DNA from: Myxococcales bacterium
Lineage (GTDB): Bacteria; Myxococcota; Kuafuiibacteriia; Kuafuiibacteriales; Kuafuiibacteriaceae
Direction of reading: 5' to 3'
Length of the DNA: 52,693 bases
Assembly: GCA_019634385.1 (NCBI GenBank)
Contig: JAHQVK010000132.1
Location: 1 to 52,693 of the forward strand
Below the pieces are notes generated by a model. The model was not told where the DNA came from. It searched no databases and was given only the letters and a program-made list of their open reading frames with translations. Position 1 is the first letter of the stretch; each line of letters starts with the position of its first letter. This document shows positions 25,949-35,234 of this stretch, in pieces. A program made the position numbers and the translations under genes.

Positions 25949-26096
25949 GGGCATGTCTTTACCCTCTGGCTGCGGAGATGACGCCGTAGCCCGAGGGTGT
26001 GATGGGTCGGCCCCGGAGGGGGGGCGGAAAGCCACCGACCCCGCACAAACGCTGGAAAACAAGTCAGAACGCGGTCCGGAGGTTAAAGACACGCCC
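25949..26096 (+). repeat. Family B TIR element (148 bp)
   Basis: GGGCATGTCTTTACCCTCTGG to GGTCCGGAGGTTAAAGACACGCCC, flanked by TA on both sides. It ends about 95 bp before the proC start, so it lies within the likely promoter region. Confidence 0.93.
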
Positions 26097-26191
26097 TAGT
26101 GCTCACAGTCATGACCAGACAACTCAAGCTGACACCCACACCCTGAGTCGAATAATTTGTGCCGCGAACCACAACGGTATCTAATGGCGAC

Positions 26192-27025
26192 ATGCCCCTT
26201 CCTAGCAATGTATACCTGGGCGTGATTGGCTGTGGGAACCTAGGACAAGCAATTGTCACTGGCTTAACAGAGGCAGGTACGCTTCCGCCGACACACATTT
26301 TTGTCAGCGACCGATATCCCGAAAACTCTGAAGCCATCGCCCACAAGTCTGGCGCAAACAGCGTTAGCAACCTCGCCTGCGTCAAAGCGTCTAATATTGT
26401 TATTCTCGCTGTAAAACCTCAAACGCTACCGGATCTTCTCCTCGAAATCTCAGAAGCTATCGAAGACACCCTGGTAATCAGTGTTGCTGCTGGCGTAACA
26501 ACCGCAACAATAGAATCCCACCTTGGTCATCAACCGCGGGTAGTCCGCGCCATGCCCAACATGCCCGCAGCTATTCGTCAGAGCGCTACGGCAATTGCAG
26601 CTGGCGCCCATACCATCACTGAGGATATACACTTAGCCCAGATCATCTTCGAGTCGGTGGGACGCGTCACTTTGGTAGACGAGCCTCAGCTAAACGCTGT
26701 TACTGGGCTCTCTGGTAGCGGTCCCGCTTATGTCTTTCTCCTCATCGACGCGTTTGCCGACGCGGGAGTCAATGTTGGCCTACCTCGAGCGGTCGCTACC
26801 GAGCTCGCCGTACAAACCATCTTAGGGGCCGCCAGCATGCTCCAGGAAACCCAAAAGCACCCGGGACTGCTGAAGGATCAAGTGACCTCACCAGGGGGGA
26901 CTACGATTGCCGGATTACACGCCCTCGAAGCAGGGAACCTGAGGGCGACGATCATGGACGCGGTAGCCGCTGCTACCGCCCGGGCAGAGGCGCTGGGAGA
27001 TCCCAGCGCCTCTGCCCAAAGGTAG
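26192..27025 (+). CDS. proC: Pyrroline-5-carboxylate reductase
   Basis: Last step of proline synthesis, NAD(P)H-dependent. Rossmann motif GVIGCGNLGQAIV; family blocks VILAVKPQTL, RAMPNMPA, VTGLSGSGPAY and the signature VTSPGGTTIAGLHALE. The ATG at 26192 is preferred; an in-frame GTG at 26159 adds 11 residues. The length is 277 aa. The last codons contain a perfect 17-bp inverted repeat (26982-27017). It converges with the DUF1285-like gene, whose stop is 6 bp away. Confidence 0.97.
   Translation: MPLPSNVYLGVIGCGNLGQAIVTGLTEAGTLPPTHIFVSDRYPENSEAIAHKSGANSVSNLACVKASNIVILAVKPQTLPDLLLEISEAIEDTLVISVAAGVTTATIESHLGHQPRVVRAMPNMPAAIRQSATAIAAGAHTITEDIHLAQIIFESVGRVTLVDEPQLNAVTGLSGSGPAYVFLLIDAFADAGVNVGLPRAVATELAVQTILGAASMLQETQKHPGLLKDQVTSPGGTTIAGLHALEAGNLRATIMDAVAAATARAEALGDPSASAQR
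26982..27017. terminator. Perfect 17-bp inverted repeat at the proC 3' end
   Basis: Arms GGGCAGAGGCGCTGGGA and TCCCAGCGCCTCTGCCC with two central bases; as RNA it would give a 16-bp stem with a 4-nt loop. It is inside the coding sequence, 8 bp before the end of proC and 15 bp from the end of the convergent gene. It has no U-tract, so intrinsic termination is unproven; a transcript-protecting or bidirectional role is possible. Confidence 0.6.
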
Positions 27026-27031
27026 GGATCC

Positions 27032-27493
27032 TCATAGATGGAGCTTTATCTCGTGCCAACCACCGACGCATAAGTACATATGTTGTTCGTCACCATCCAA
27101 TATCGGAATAAGATCGAGCATAGCTTGCCGTGTAAAGCCAGCCAACAATCGGCCTTCCCGAACCCGGCAATATAGGCGACCTCCTACATCTCTATAGACG
27201 GTGTCCATATCTAACAACTCGAGCTGTCCATCTGAAAGCTTCAACTCCAAACCCTGAGATACAGTCCAAGCTCTATGGATAAAAATGGGTGGACCATCGA
27301 TCTCTACATAAGCCCAGTTGACACTATTGTGAAGAATGCATCGTCCGTCCTCCGCTATATCTACCCAAGCATCAAAAGCACGAGCCACCGCCGTATTCGT
27401 CACCGGATCGCCGTCATGATACCACGTGCCTTGAGCATCTCTTCGAATACTTGTCTCCCTCGATAGCTCTACGCTCCCGTCTTCTTTACTCAC
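27032..27493 (-). CDS. DUF1285-like protein
   Basis: A 153-aa acidic protein. The N-terminal IRRDAQGTWYHDGDP strand pair, the middle VNWAYVEIDGPPIFI and the later V-x-D-G-x-L patterns match DUF1285, a small beta-rich family of unknown function. The start is a GTG with AGGGTGG shortly upstream. It is divergent from the inositol monophosphatase gene and convergent with proC, so it is likely transcribed alone. Family call is from pattern and moderately sure. Confidence 0.65.
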   Translation of the reverse strand: MSKEDGSVELSRETSIRRDAQGTWYHDGDPVTNTAVARAFDAWVDIAEDGRCILHNSVNWAYVEIDGPPIFIHRAWTVSQGLELKLSDGQLELLDMDTVYRDVGGRLYCRVREGRLLAGFTRQAMLDLIPILDGDEQHMYLCVGGWHEIKLHL

Positions 27494-27648
27494 AAAACCA
27501 CCCTGACCAATTCAATTCACTCCGAAACCTCCGGCAAGCCCAACCATCGGCTGCAAGAAGCATTCGCTGCGCGGGCGGATACACCCCTGCCACCCCAAGC
27601 TTATATGCCCGCTTGCCCAACTACATCGCCTGCGTCAGTCTCCCTAAC

Positions 27649-28455
27649 ATGCGGTTTGAAGAACTCGAGAGAAGACGCGTTACCGCCGAAGCCATAGCCC
27701 GCGATGCAGGCAACTACCTAAGGCGGCAGTTTGCTAATCTAGATACACTGACCATCGAAGTAAAGGGCCGTCAGGATTTCGTAAGTGAAGCGGATCGCAC
27801 CGTTGAGCTTCAGATTCGCAAAGCTTTGGGGGACGCATTTCCCGGAGAGAAATTCCTGGGTGAAGAATCGGGGGGGCAAGCTACCGAGCCAGTCTGGGTC
27901 GTAGACCCCATTGACGGCACGACTAATTTCCTTCGGGGCATCCCCATGTTCGCAATTTCTATCGCATGGGTTGCCGAAGGCTCTACCCAGGTGGGCGTCA
28001 TCTACGAGCCCATCACCGATAAGATGTATTCCGCAACGCAGCTTGGAGCAGCAACTCTCAATGCCAGCCGTCTGCAGGTTCGGCCCTGCGAGCGCATTGA
28101 TGCTGCCATCGTAGCTTTTGGTTATTCAGAGCGAAGCGGTATTGAGCCTTTTCTTGAGCGATTTTCTCGAGTTTTGAGGGCACAGTCGGAGTTCCGTCGT
28201 CTAGGTGCCGCTACCATCGGCTTAACCGCCGTAGCTTGCGGACAAGTTGATGCTTTTTTTCAACTACATCTTGATCCGTGGGATGTACTTGCCGGCCTGT
28301 TGATCGTTGAGCGCTCCGGTGGAATCATCCACAATTTCCTAGACAACAACGGCCTTCGCCATGGAAACGTGTGCTTCTGTGCAACTCCGGGCATAGCTGA
28401 TGCGCTTCATGAGCTTTTGGATGTCGCATCTCTGACTTCGCACAGCGCTCTGTAA
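27649..28455 (+). CDS. Inositol monophosphatase family protein
   Basis: 268 aa. The Mg-dependent phosphatase signatures are complete: first metal site GEESGG, central DPIDGTTNF, and C-terminal WDVLAGLLIVERSGG. Relatives hydrolyse inositol monophosphates or, as SuhB, bind NusA/rRNA antitermination complexes. The ATG at 27649 starts the conserved domain; the frame stays open 198 bp upstream without conservation. An iolG-like dehydrogenase gene 2 kb downstream could be related by substrate, but they are not in one operon. Confidence 0.94.
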   Translation: MRFEELERRRVTAEAIARDAGNYLRRQFANLDTLTIEVKGRQDFVSEADRTVELQIRKALGDAFPGEKFLGEESGGQATEPVWVVDPIDGTTNFLRGIPMFAISIAWVAEGSTQVGVIYEPITDKMYSATQLGAATLNASRLQVRPCERIDAAIVAFGYSERSGIEPFLERFSRVLRAQSEFRRLGAATIGLTAVACGQVDAFFQLHLDPWDVLAGLLIVERSGGIIHNFLDNNGLRHGNVCFCATPGIADALHELLDVASLTSHSAL

Positions 28456-28669
28456 TTAGCGGCAGAAAAACAACCAGACCAGATCTTTAACAATAGATAA
28501 ACGGTCAGATTCAAAACTTTCATCCAAAAAATTCGCCTCCGGGCTTGACGCCCAGAAAGAATGACTTCTAGTATCGCCTCGTCTTGGGCTCTTGCTCACG
28601 ACGCTATATGCCGTCAAAACTATCTAGATGAATGTGATCTAGATAATAAGATGGAAAGGAGACACCAAA

Positions 28670-28840
28670 ATGAACAAGTTACACGCGCTGTTCTCAATGG
28701 ATGCGGGGCTGTCTTTCGAGCGCCGATCAGGTGTTTCCTTTCGGGATGCATACATTGCTGTTCATCCGGCATATCTCCTTCCCGCGGAAACGCTCTGGGG
28801 CCAACGCAGACCGAAATTGCGCCAACGAATAGGCAGCTAA
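28670..28840 (+). CDS. Short ORF (56 aa) with strong ribosome binding site
   Basis: ATG at 28670 preceded by AAGGAG at 8-nt spacing, the best-placed Shine-Dalgarno apart from gap. The peptide starts MNKLHALFSMDAGLSFERRS and ends with a basic stretch (RRPKLRQR) before TAA. No signal peptide, membrane segment or known family. It stands alone between the inositol monophosphatase and Hsp70-like genes. Whether it is translated is unknown. Confidence 0.45.
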   Translation: MNKLHALFSMDAGLSFERRSGVSFRDAYIAVHPAYLLPAETLWGQRRPKLRQRIGS

Positions 28841-29169
28841 TTTCGAACTGTCTTCAAGCCCTACATCCACCGGCGTAGTCTTTTATGGTTAGGCCGGCAG
28901 GTTGGCACCTGCTCTCCGATTGAGCAGTCCCCAAATATAGCGATGTCACTGCCTCTTGGAGGCCGCAGGCTCACGACCTGGTTACATCGACGGGGTGCCG
29001 TCGCTGTCCGCGGCACGTCGACCTTTAGGGTGCCAAACGGTGCGCTCCAGAGGTCTACGTCTGAGTTTAGAGGTGAGAACCCTCGCACCCCAACTTCTCT
29101 AATTGAGGTTCGCAAGAGCATCAATAACGAACATGGTCACATCCGCAGAGGGATTTGCCCGGTACATCT
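28841..29169. other. GC-rich intergenic region with possible RNA structure
   Basis: No convincing ORF. Short inverted repeats are packed at the left: GCAGGT-tggc-ACCTGC and CTGCTC-tccgatt-GAGCAG near 28891-28924, then GGTGCC/GGCAC pairs near 28995-29035. This could be a structured leader of the Hsp70-like gene or a small RNA; I recognise no known riboswitch. Confidence 0.3.
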
Positions 29170-30366
29170 ATGGAGATGACAACCGATGCGCCGATAATAA
29201 AAGACGTGGCTCGCCAAGAAATTGTCCTGGGCATCGACCTTGGCACTTCGTTCTCAACCGCTGCGGCTTGGGTCCAGGGGAAAATGTATCTCGTTCCGGA
29301 TGAACGGGGCGAACCTTGTATACCCACCGTGATACATTATGGTGAGGACGGTCCACCAGTGATTGGTTTCGCCGCCCTCCAATTGAGGAGGCGGGACCCC
29401 GAAAATACTGTATCCGGGATCAAACGAATCCTTGGACGCAACCTCGACTCTCCGGAGGGACGGGTATTTGCCGCAAGCAGCGCAGTCAATCTCACCTCTG
29501 CCCCGAATGGTCGAATTATCCTATCCACTCGATGCGGTGAACACACTGCCGAGGAAATAGCCTCCACGGTGTACGCACATCTTCGACGCCTGTCAGAGAA
29601 TCGCTTCCAGAGGAAGATATCTAAGGCAGTACTCACTATTCCTGCGTCCGCTGACGATGCAGTCCAAGCTGCAACCATTCGCGCCGCCAAACAGGCTGGT
29701 CTCGAGGTGCTTGAAACTATCCACGAGCCCACCTCAGCGGCAGTCGCCTTTGGGCTAGATCGCTTCCAAGGGCATCGAAAGCTACTTATCTATGATTTTG
29801 GAGGTGGCACCTTCGATGTCACCGTTATGCAACAAACCAACCAAAACTTATCCCCGATCGCCATCGGCGGAGATGCGACGCTGGGAGGAGATGATTTTGA
29901 TCACGAACTCGCCCAATATGCGGCGAGCATCATATGGCGTCGTCACCAAATTGAGATCCAGCATGATATCGTGCGCTGGGACCGGCTCAACCGGGAGTCG
30001 GAAACAACCAAACGTGCCTTGTCTGCCATGCAAGCCGCCCGACTTCGAGTAAAAGATGCCTTCACCTTAGAACGTCGGCCCCACAACTTGGATATAACAG
30101 TCTCCAGGGAGAACATCGCTCCCCGGTGGAAAAAGCTCGTAGAACGCTCTATACAAACTACTGCCGAAACCATGGTGAGGGCTGGCCTACGTCCTGGTCA
30201 TATTAACAACCTACTACTTGTCGGGGGCACAACCTATGTACCTGCGGTTCGCGACGCTATTACCCGCGTCATAAACCGGCAGGGCGAACATCCCGGTGAC
30301 CCTCAGACGGCGGTGGCATGTGGTGCAGCGGTCACAGCTGCTCGGCATGCTCTACGGGCCGCCTAA
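29170..30366 (+). CDS. Hsp70-family ATPase domain protein lacking a substrate-binding domain
   Basis: 398 aa. Actin/Hsp70 nucleotide-binding motifs: GIDLGTSFSTAAAW, VLTIPASADDAVQ, EPTSAAVAFGLD, IYDFGGGTFDVTVM, GGDDFDHELA and LLVGGTTYVPAVRDAI. The protein ends right after the last ATPase subdomain, so the peptide-binding beta-domain and lid of DnaK (about 240 residues) are absent. There is no sign that a longer frame was broken downstream. It cannot be a classical chaperone; a regulatory or scaffold ATPase role is possible. It is well separated from the dnaJ-like gene at 45.6 kb. Confidence 0.88.
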   Translation: MEMTTDAPIIKDVARQEIVLGIDLGTSFSTAAAWVQGKMYLVPDERGEPCIPTVIHYGEDGPPVIGFAALQLRRRDPENTVSGIKRILGRNLDSPEGRVFAASSAVNLTSAPNGRIILSTRCGEHTAEEIASTVYAHLRRLSENRFQRKISKAVLTIPASADDAVQAATIRAAKQAGLEVLETIHEPTSAAVAFGLDRFQGHRKLLIYDFGGGTFDVTVMQQTNQNLSPIAIGGDATLGGDDFDHELAQYAASIIWRRHQIEIQHDIVRWDRLNRESETTKRALSAMQAARLRVKDAFTLERRPHNLDITVSRENIAPRWKKLVERSIQTTAETMVRAGLRPGHINNLLLVGGTTYVPAVRDAITRVINRQGEHPGDPQTAVACGAAVTAARHALRAA

Positions 30367-30450
30367 ATATCTGCCTCGTAAGGCAGAAGCCTAAACGCAG
30401 CTCGCTAATGAGAGATAACACATTCTTTCCCACTGGTCTTGTCAAGCCGA

Positions 30451-31440
30451 TCACGGCAGTCTCACTGGGCATCTATTCCAAAGAGATTGGAGAGCAGCTT
30501 CCGCCAAAACCAAAGCCTGATAACCATCCTCTGCGTCAGGACATACCCTGTGGGATGGATTGTGGACCTCATTGATGAAAGCATGTAATTCTCTGCGATA
30601 CGCCTCCTGATAGCGTTCCAGAAAAAACGATTCGGGTGTCGCGGATACAACCCCTTCCGCGCCATATCGTGTTAACCCTGATTTAAGCCTATTTTCAACT
30701 CGCAGCATCCCTTTTGAACCGAAAACCTCAAGGCGTTGATCATAGCCATATGTAGCCCGACGACTGTTCGAAATATGCACTAACACACCAGAAGCACTCT
30801 TCAGGGTGACCATGGCGGTATCTACATCACCTTGTTCCCCAATCGCTGGATCAACAAGGTTGCTGGCCGCGGCAAACACTTCCACCGGATTTTCACCTAT
30901 CAGCCATCGGGCCATATCAAAGTCGTGAATCATCATGTCCCGAAAGAGCCCCCCAGAACTATGGATGTAGCTCGGAGGAGGAGGACTGGGATCACGACTA
31001 GTGATCACAACCATTTCCAAGTCGCCTATATCACCCCGTTTGAGTGATGTTCGAAGCTCAGAAAAGTCGGGATCAAATCGCCGATTGAAACCCACCATAA
31101 ATGGCTCATTTGCTTGCCGCACAGCATCAACAACTGCACGAGCCTTCTCCACCTCTAGATCAACTGGCTTTTCGCACAAGATCGCTTTTTTCGCATCCAA
31201 AGCCTGATGAATGATCTCAACGTGGGTCGGAGTTGGTGACGCAATCAGCACCACATCCACGTCCCCAAGTGCCATTGCTAAGTCACTGCCATAATTAGCC
31301 CCACGCGGCTGTGCAACCGCTTGGGCAAAGCTCTGTTGTGCATCAACAACCCAGACCAACTCAGCCTGAGGGTGCAGCGCAATGTTGGTGGCATGGATTC
31401 GTCCAATGCGTCCTGCCCCACACACAGCAAACCGTAACAT
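30451..31440 (-). CDS. Inositol 2-dehydrogenase-like Gfo/Idh/MocA oxidoreductase
   Basis: 329 aa. NAD-binding GAGRIGRIHATNI, the family EKP motif in ILCEKPVDLE, the proton-relay region GLFRDMMIHDFDMARWL (Asp and His of the DxxxH catalytic pair) and the late GYQALVLAEAA helix. These fit the IolG subgroup, which oxidises myo-inositol to scyllo-inosose, but other Gfo/Idh substrates cannot be excluded. Other iol catabolic genes are absent. pckA lies 48 bp upstream on the same strand, so co-transcription is possible. Confidence 0.85.
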   Translation of the reverse strand: MLRFAVCGAGRIGRIHATNIALHPQAELVWVVDAQQSFAQAVAQPRGANYGSDLAMALGDVDVVLIASPTPTHVEIIHQALDAKKAILCEKPVDLEVEKARAVVDAVRQANEPFMVGFNRRFDPDFSELRTSLKRGDIGDLEMVVITSRDPSPPPPSYIHSSGGLFRDMMIHDFDMARWLIGENPVEVFAAASNLVDPAIGEQGDVDTAMVTLKSASGVLVHISNSRRATYGYDQRLEVFGSKGMLRVENRLKSGLTRYGAEGVVSATPESFFLERYQEAYRRELHAFINEVHNPSHRVCPDAEDGYQALVLAEAALQSLWNRCPVRLP

Positions 31441-31488
31441 GTGGGGGCAGTTGCCTGAGCGGCTCTACAACGTCAACGGCTACGAAAA

Positions 31489-33075
31489 CTATACTCGGGG
31501 AGCTGCATTAAGAATATCTTTGCCCGCAACGTCACTAAACTTTTTGAAGTTCTCATGGAAATCTCTAGCAAGTTTCCGAGCTGCCTGATCATACTTCGCC
31601 TGGTTAGTCCACGTGTTGCGAGGATGAAGAAGCGCAGAGGGCACCCCCTGACAGGTTTCGGGCATCGCAAGCCCAAAGACCTCGTCCTCCACAAACTTAG
31701 CTTTTGCCAGCTCACCGTTGTTAATCGCATCAATGATCGCTCGAGTGTGCGGCAAGCTCATCCTTTTACCCTCACCATAAGGACCACCGGTCCACCCAGT
31801 ATTCACTAACCACACGTCCACGCCCTGCTTTTTCATTTTCTCTGCTAATAACTCTGCATACTTAGTAGGATGCCAGACCAAAAATGGTGCACCAAAACAC
31901 GCCGAGAACGTTGCCTCCGGCTCCGTTACCCCCATCTCAGTCCCCGCCACCTTGGCAGTATAACCCGAGATAAAATGGTACATAGCCTGCTCGGGCGTAA
32001 GCTTAGACACCGGTGGAAGAACAGAGAATGCATCACACGTTAGAAAAACAACACTTTGGGGCCTTGCTCCAACACAAGGGATCTTCGCATTATCTATATA
32101 CTCGATGGGATAAGAGCATCGAGTATTCTGTGTTAGAGATACATCTGTGTAATCCACAATCCGAGTGTTTTCATCATACCCTACATTCTCGAGAATTGCT
32201 CCATAACGAATGGCACGCCAGATCTCCGGTTCGTTTTTTTCTTTGAGATCTATGCACTTGGCGTAGCATCCCCCTTCGATATTAAATACGCCATCATCCG
32301 TCCAGCAATGCTCGTCATCACCGATGAGAGCTCGTTTTGGATCAGCGGACAAAGTTGTTTTGCCCGTTCCAGACAGACCAAAAAAGATGGTCACATCGCC
32401 ACTATCTCCCTCATTTGCTGAGCAATGCATTGACAAAATATCTTTCTTTGGCATCAAATAATTCATGATCGTGAATACGCCTTTTTTCATTTCACCGGCG
32501 TACTCAGTCCCCAAAATTATGAATTCCTTCCGCTCGAAGGATAGATCCACAGATGTCTTACTTGTCATTCCAGATGTATTTCGATTGGCCGGGAACCGCC
32601 CGGCATTGAAAATGACAAAGTCCGGTTCGCCGTAGTTCGCTAGTTCATCATCCGTGGGACGAATCAGCATATTGTGCATAAACAGTGCGTGATAAGCCCG
32701 CTCACAGACAACGCGTACTTTAATTCGGTGAGCAGGGTCCCACCCCGCAAAGCCATCAACACAATATAACTGCTCACGAGTATTCAAGTAGTCGATCGCC
32801 CGTTCGCGATTAATATCAAAAACTTTTTCCTCCAGCTTAATGTTAACGTTTCCCCACCATATATCTGAATTGCTGGGTTCAGCCTCCACGATGCGTTTAT
32901 CTGACGGAGAGCGTCCGGTTTTTGCTCCCGACATCGCTATAAGCGCCCCCGTTGAAGCAATAGCGCTGCCTTTCTCCCGTTGTAGGGCTAGCTCGTAAAG
33001 TTTCGCCGGGCACGGATTCCGAACAACATTTTTAACAACAATGCCGTGCTTCTCAAGACTAATGGCTTTTGACAT
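31489..33075 (-). CDS. pckA: Phosphoenolpyruvate carboxykinase (ATP)
   Basis: Gluconeogenic enzyme turning oxaloacetate and ATP into PEP. P-loop [13 protein letters not shown]; metal and substrate blocks [20 protein letters not shown] and [11 protein letters not shown]; and [12 protein letters not shown] near the C-terminus. The length of 528 aa is normal for the ATP-type. It has its own upstream region of 140 bp after the TlpA-like gene. Together with gap, pgk and tpiA it shows capacity for gluconeogenesis. Confidence 0.98.
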   Translation of the reverse strand: MSKAISLEKHGIVVKNVVRNPCPAKLYELALQREKGSAIASTGALIAMSGAKTGRSPSDKRIVEAEPSNSDIWWGNVNIKLEEKVFDINRERAIDYLNTREQLYCVDGFAGWDPAHRIKVRVVCERAYHALFMHNMLIRPTDDELANYGEPDFVIFNAGRFPANRNTSGMTSKTSVDLSFERKEFIILGTEYAGEMKKGVFTIMNYLMPKKDILSMHCSANEGDSGDVTIFFGLSGTGKTTLSADPKRALIGDDEHCWTDDGVFNIEGGCYAKCIDLKEKNEPEIWRAIRYGAILENVGYDENTRIVDYTDVSLTQNTRCSYPIEYIDNAKIPCVGARPQSVVFLTCDAFSVLPPVSKLTPEQAMYHFISGYTAKVAGTEMGVTEPEATFSACFGAPFLVWHPTKYAELLAEKMKKQGVDVWLVNTGWTGGPYGEGKRMSLPHTRAIIDAINNGELAKAKFVEDEVFGLAMPETCQGVPSALLHPRNTWTNQAKYDQAARKLARDFHENFKKFSDVAGKDILNAAPRV

Positions 33076-33214
33076 GTCTTTGATCTACACCCACTAGCAC
33101 TTCAAAGATAGTTTATTTAGTTCAAATCGGCCTTCTGGCGTGAGTTTTGCCTTAAAGAATGGTGAACTATTTTTCACTAAAACACTGTCTTAGGCCTACC
33201 ATTTAATTGCATAC

Positions 33215-33760
33215 TTATTGATCATGATACATATAACCTTCCTCGCCCGGAACAGCTAAGCCCAGTGCCCGATCGACGATCTCTTGAATGTGCGAAATTT
33301 GAGGTTGTTCGAATCCAGCGTGTAGGGCAACGACATTTCCCTGACGATCCACAAGCACTGCTGAAGGCATGGTACGCAAGCCGATACGTTCGGGGAGGGT
33401 ACTTTCCGGATCATGAGCCACCACAAAGGGCAGCGCTCGACCAACAACCCACTTTTTCACATCATCCAACCGCTCATCGACACTCACCGCAATAATTTCA
33501 AATCCCTGCTCTCGTCGAGAGTGATACAGTTTCTTGTAAAAAGGAAAACTCTCCTCGCATGGGACACACCATGTTGCCCATATATCGACCAAAACCACGC
33601 TGCCCCGGTAATCGGACAAGCGCACCGACTGTCCGTGTATACCAGGCAACTCAAAAGCCAGAGGTTGGCCAACCTCTAACCGTGAAGGAAGAGATGAGGC
33701 TTGGTGGGCACAAGCACTGACACCAACCAGTCCAAGAACAAGAACACCTAATTTACTCAT
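33215..33760 (-). CDS. TlpA-like thioredoxin-fold lipoprotein
   Basis: 181 aa. Signal peptide with lipobox VSAC (Cys at about residue 17). The thioredoxin fold of the TlpA/ResA type: IWATWCVPC active site (CxxC), EIIAVSVDE, and the cis-Pro loop RTMPSAVLVD. It should act in the periplasm as a thiol-disulfide reductant, for example in cytochrome c maturation. The ATG at 33760 is preferred to a GTG two codons before it, because GGGAG/AGGTG motifs lie just upstream. Confidence 0.9.
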   Translation of the reverse strand: MSKLGVLVLGLVGVSACAHQASSLPSRLEVGQPLAFELPGIHGQSVRLSDYRGSVVLVDIWATWCVPCEESFPFYKKLYHSRREQGFEIIAVSVDERLDDVKKWVVGRALPFVVAHDPESTLPERIGLRTMPSAVLVDRQGNVVALHAGFEQPQISHIQEIVDRALGLAVPGEEGYMYHDQ

Positions 33761-33766
33761 ACTCAC

Positions 33767-34239
33767 CTAGCTCCCATCGACCAGTCACCGACCCCCACAT
33801 TTTCCGGTTTGGGTCACCACTGGCCATGACATCTACGTCCATAGGTAAGAGTAACATCGTGATACGTGGGAAAATGAAGGAAAAGCACACATCCCTATGC
33901 ATCAGCCCCGGTTATACGGACATCTGTCATTCATGCTTCTTTGTGACCCGGGTCAACCCAGATTGTATCCGTTTGAGCCGGCCATCATCACCTGGCCTTA
34001 GACCACCGTCTGAAATGATCGAAGGCCCATCACAGTGGCAGCTAACTTTCATGGAACGTTGCGCTGGAGCAGTACATCTGTCGTGACCTAAATCCCTACC
34101 TCAAGATGCACACACAATGAGCACATATTACGATAGCAGTGGTCACCATGATACCAGGTGCGCCAGATAGGGATCAGTATCACGCATCCGGAGAAACTCC
34201 CCTTGGCGAGCACTGAGAGGACTGTCAGGATTCCGACCT
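33767..34239. other. Intergenic region without recognisable gene
   Basis: 473 bp. An 86-codon frame at 33826-34086 has no start signal, no family resemblance and irregular composition, so I do not call it. No repeat of families A-E is visible. It presumably carries the promoters of the two divergent lipoprotein genes. Confidence 0.4.
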
Positions 34240-34785
34240 GTGTCGCTGAGTAACCAAACATCCGGACTTATGAGTCTTGGAGCACTACTCATCACGGTAG
34301 TCATGCTTTCCTGCCAGCGAACTGCCTCGAACGCCAATCCCTCTGGATCCGAGGTAACCCAACCCAAGGTGCCAGCCAACAACTCGATATTATTACCTCT
34401 CCTTTGGGAGAGGCTTCCGTTGTTGCCACCTGGCTTGCGACCAAACGGGTGGCAAGCCGCGCAAGACATTTGGCAAAAAGCAGTGAAGGCCTACGAGGCC
34501 AAACAGATGGAGCAAGCGTCGCTATATTTTCTGCAAGCCGCGGAAACCCTTCGTATTGCAGAGAATAGAAAACGTGCCGAACGAGTGAGTGTAACCGGCC
34601 GTTGCCTGGCGTACGAAAATGCGGGTCGAGCACTGCGCGCGGGAAATCATATTATCCGCGCTCAAGCGATATTGCAGGAAGCGGCACGTATCGATCCAAC
34701 ATGTAAGCACTCGGTCTCGATACGCATTGCCCACATGATTCGAACCCAGACCACCACCATCCCATTTCGCCGCGCCGGACCTTAA
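34240..34785 (+). CDS. Small lipoprotein with helical (TPR-like) C-terminal half
   Basis: 181 aa from a GTG; an internal ATG at 34270 is an alternative. The hydrophobic stretch LGALLITVVMLSC ends in a lipobox, though the n-region lacks positive charge. After a Pro-rich linker, residues about 75-165 form helix pairs (WQKAVKAYEAKQMEQASLYF, RALRAGNHIIRAQAILQEA) in the TPR pattern. No function is known. It stands alone. Confidence 0.6.
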   Translation: MSLSNQTSGLMSLGALLITVVMLSCQRTASNANPSGSEVTQPKVPANNSILLPLLWERLPLLPPGLRPNGWQAAQDIWQKAVKAYEAKQMEQASLYFLQAAETLRIAENRKRAERVSVTGRCLAYENAGRALRAGNHIIRAQAILQEAARIDPTCKHSVSIRIAHMIRTQTTTIPFRRAGP

Positions 34786-34902
34786 CGCTAACCCGCTTGA
34801 GATCAGCCGCCGAGCCGAGCACCAAACTCTCAACAAATCTAGCAGAACAACCCTTTTAATCCCAATTTGCAGCCTGTGAGCCGATTCAGAATTGGAGCAT
34901 CA

Positions 34903-34990
34903 GGGCGTGCCTTTACATCCCTAGGGCTATCAAAAAGTCGACGGTGTGACTGAATATGCGGACTCGGTCCGAGACTTCATCCGTCTTCGA
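34903..34990 (+). repeat. Family B/C-type left end, decayed
   Basis: GGGCGTGCCTTTACATCC resembles the shared B/C terminus, and gactgaatatgcggactcggt resembles an interior block of the family C copy at 52.1 kb. No right end is found before the gene at 35235; the rest of 34786-35234 holds nothing I can name. Confidence 0.5.
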
Positions 34991-35234
34991 TAATAAGTAC
35001 GTAGCCCAAAGCCGGTCGCCGGATGACCACACTTGGCCCAAAATAGCTAACGAGGAGGGGGTGCGAACGGAGCATCCGTCGTTGACAGAGCCGAATGGAG
35101 TACAGACGTCCAACCTCTGGGACGTTCTCGTACCGCAGTAGCGTATAATCTTTGTCATGCGCCCGGTTCGCTCAATGACCAGACGAAAGGCTGACCGTGT
35201 TTGACCCGGAACTCAGCCTATTCGTGGCTGGTCA

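Noticed and set aside
33826..34086. 86-codon plus-strand frame between two lipoprotein genes
   Set aside because: No ribosome binding site, no signal peptide and no recognisable motif; composition is not gene-like.
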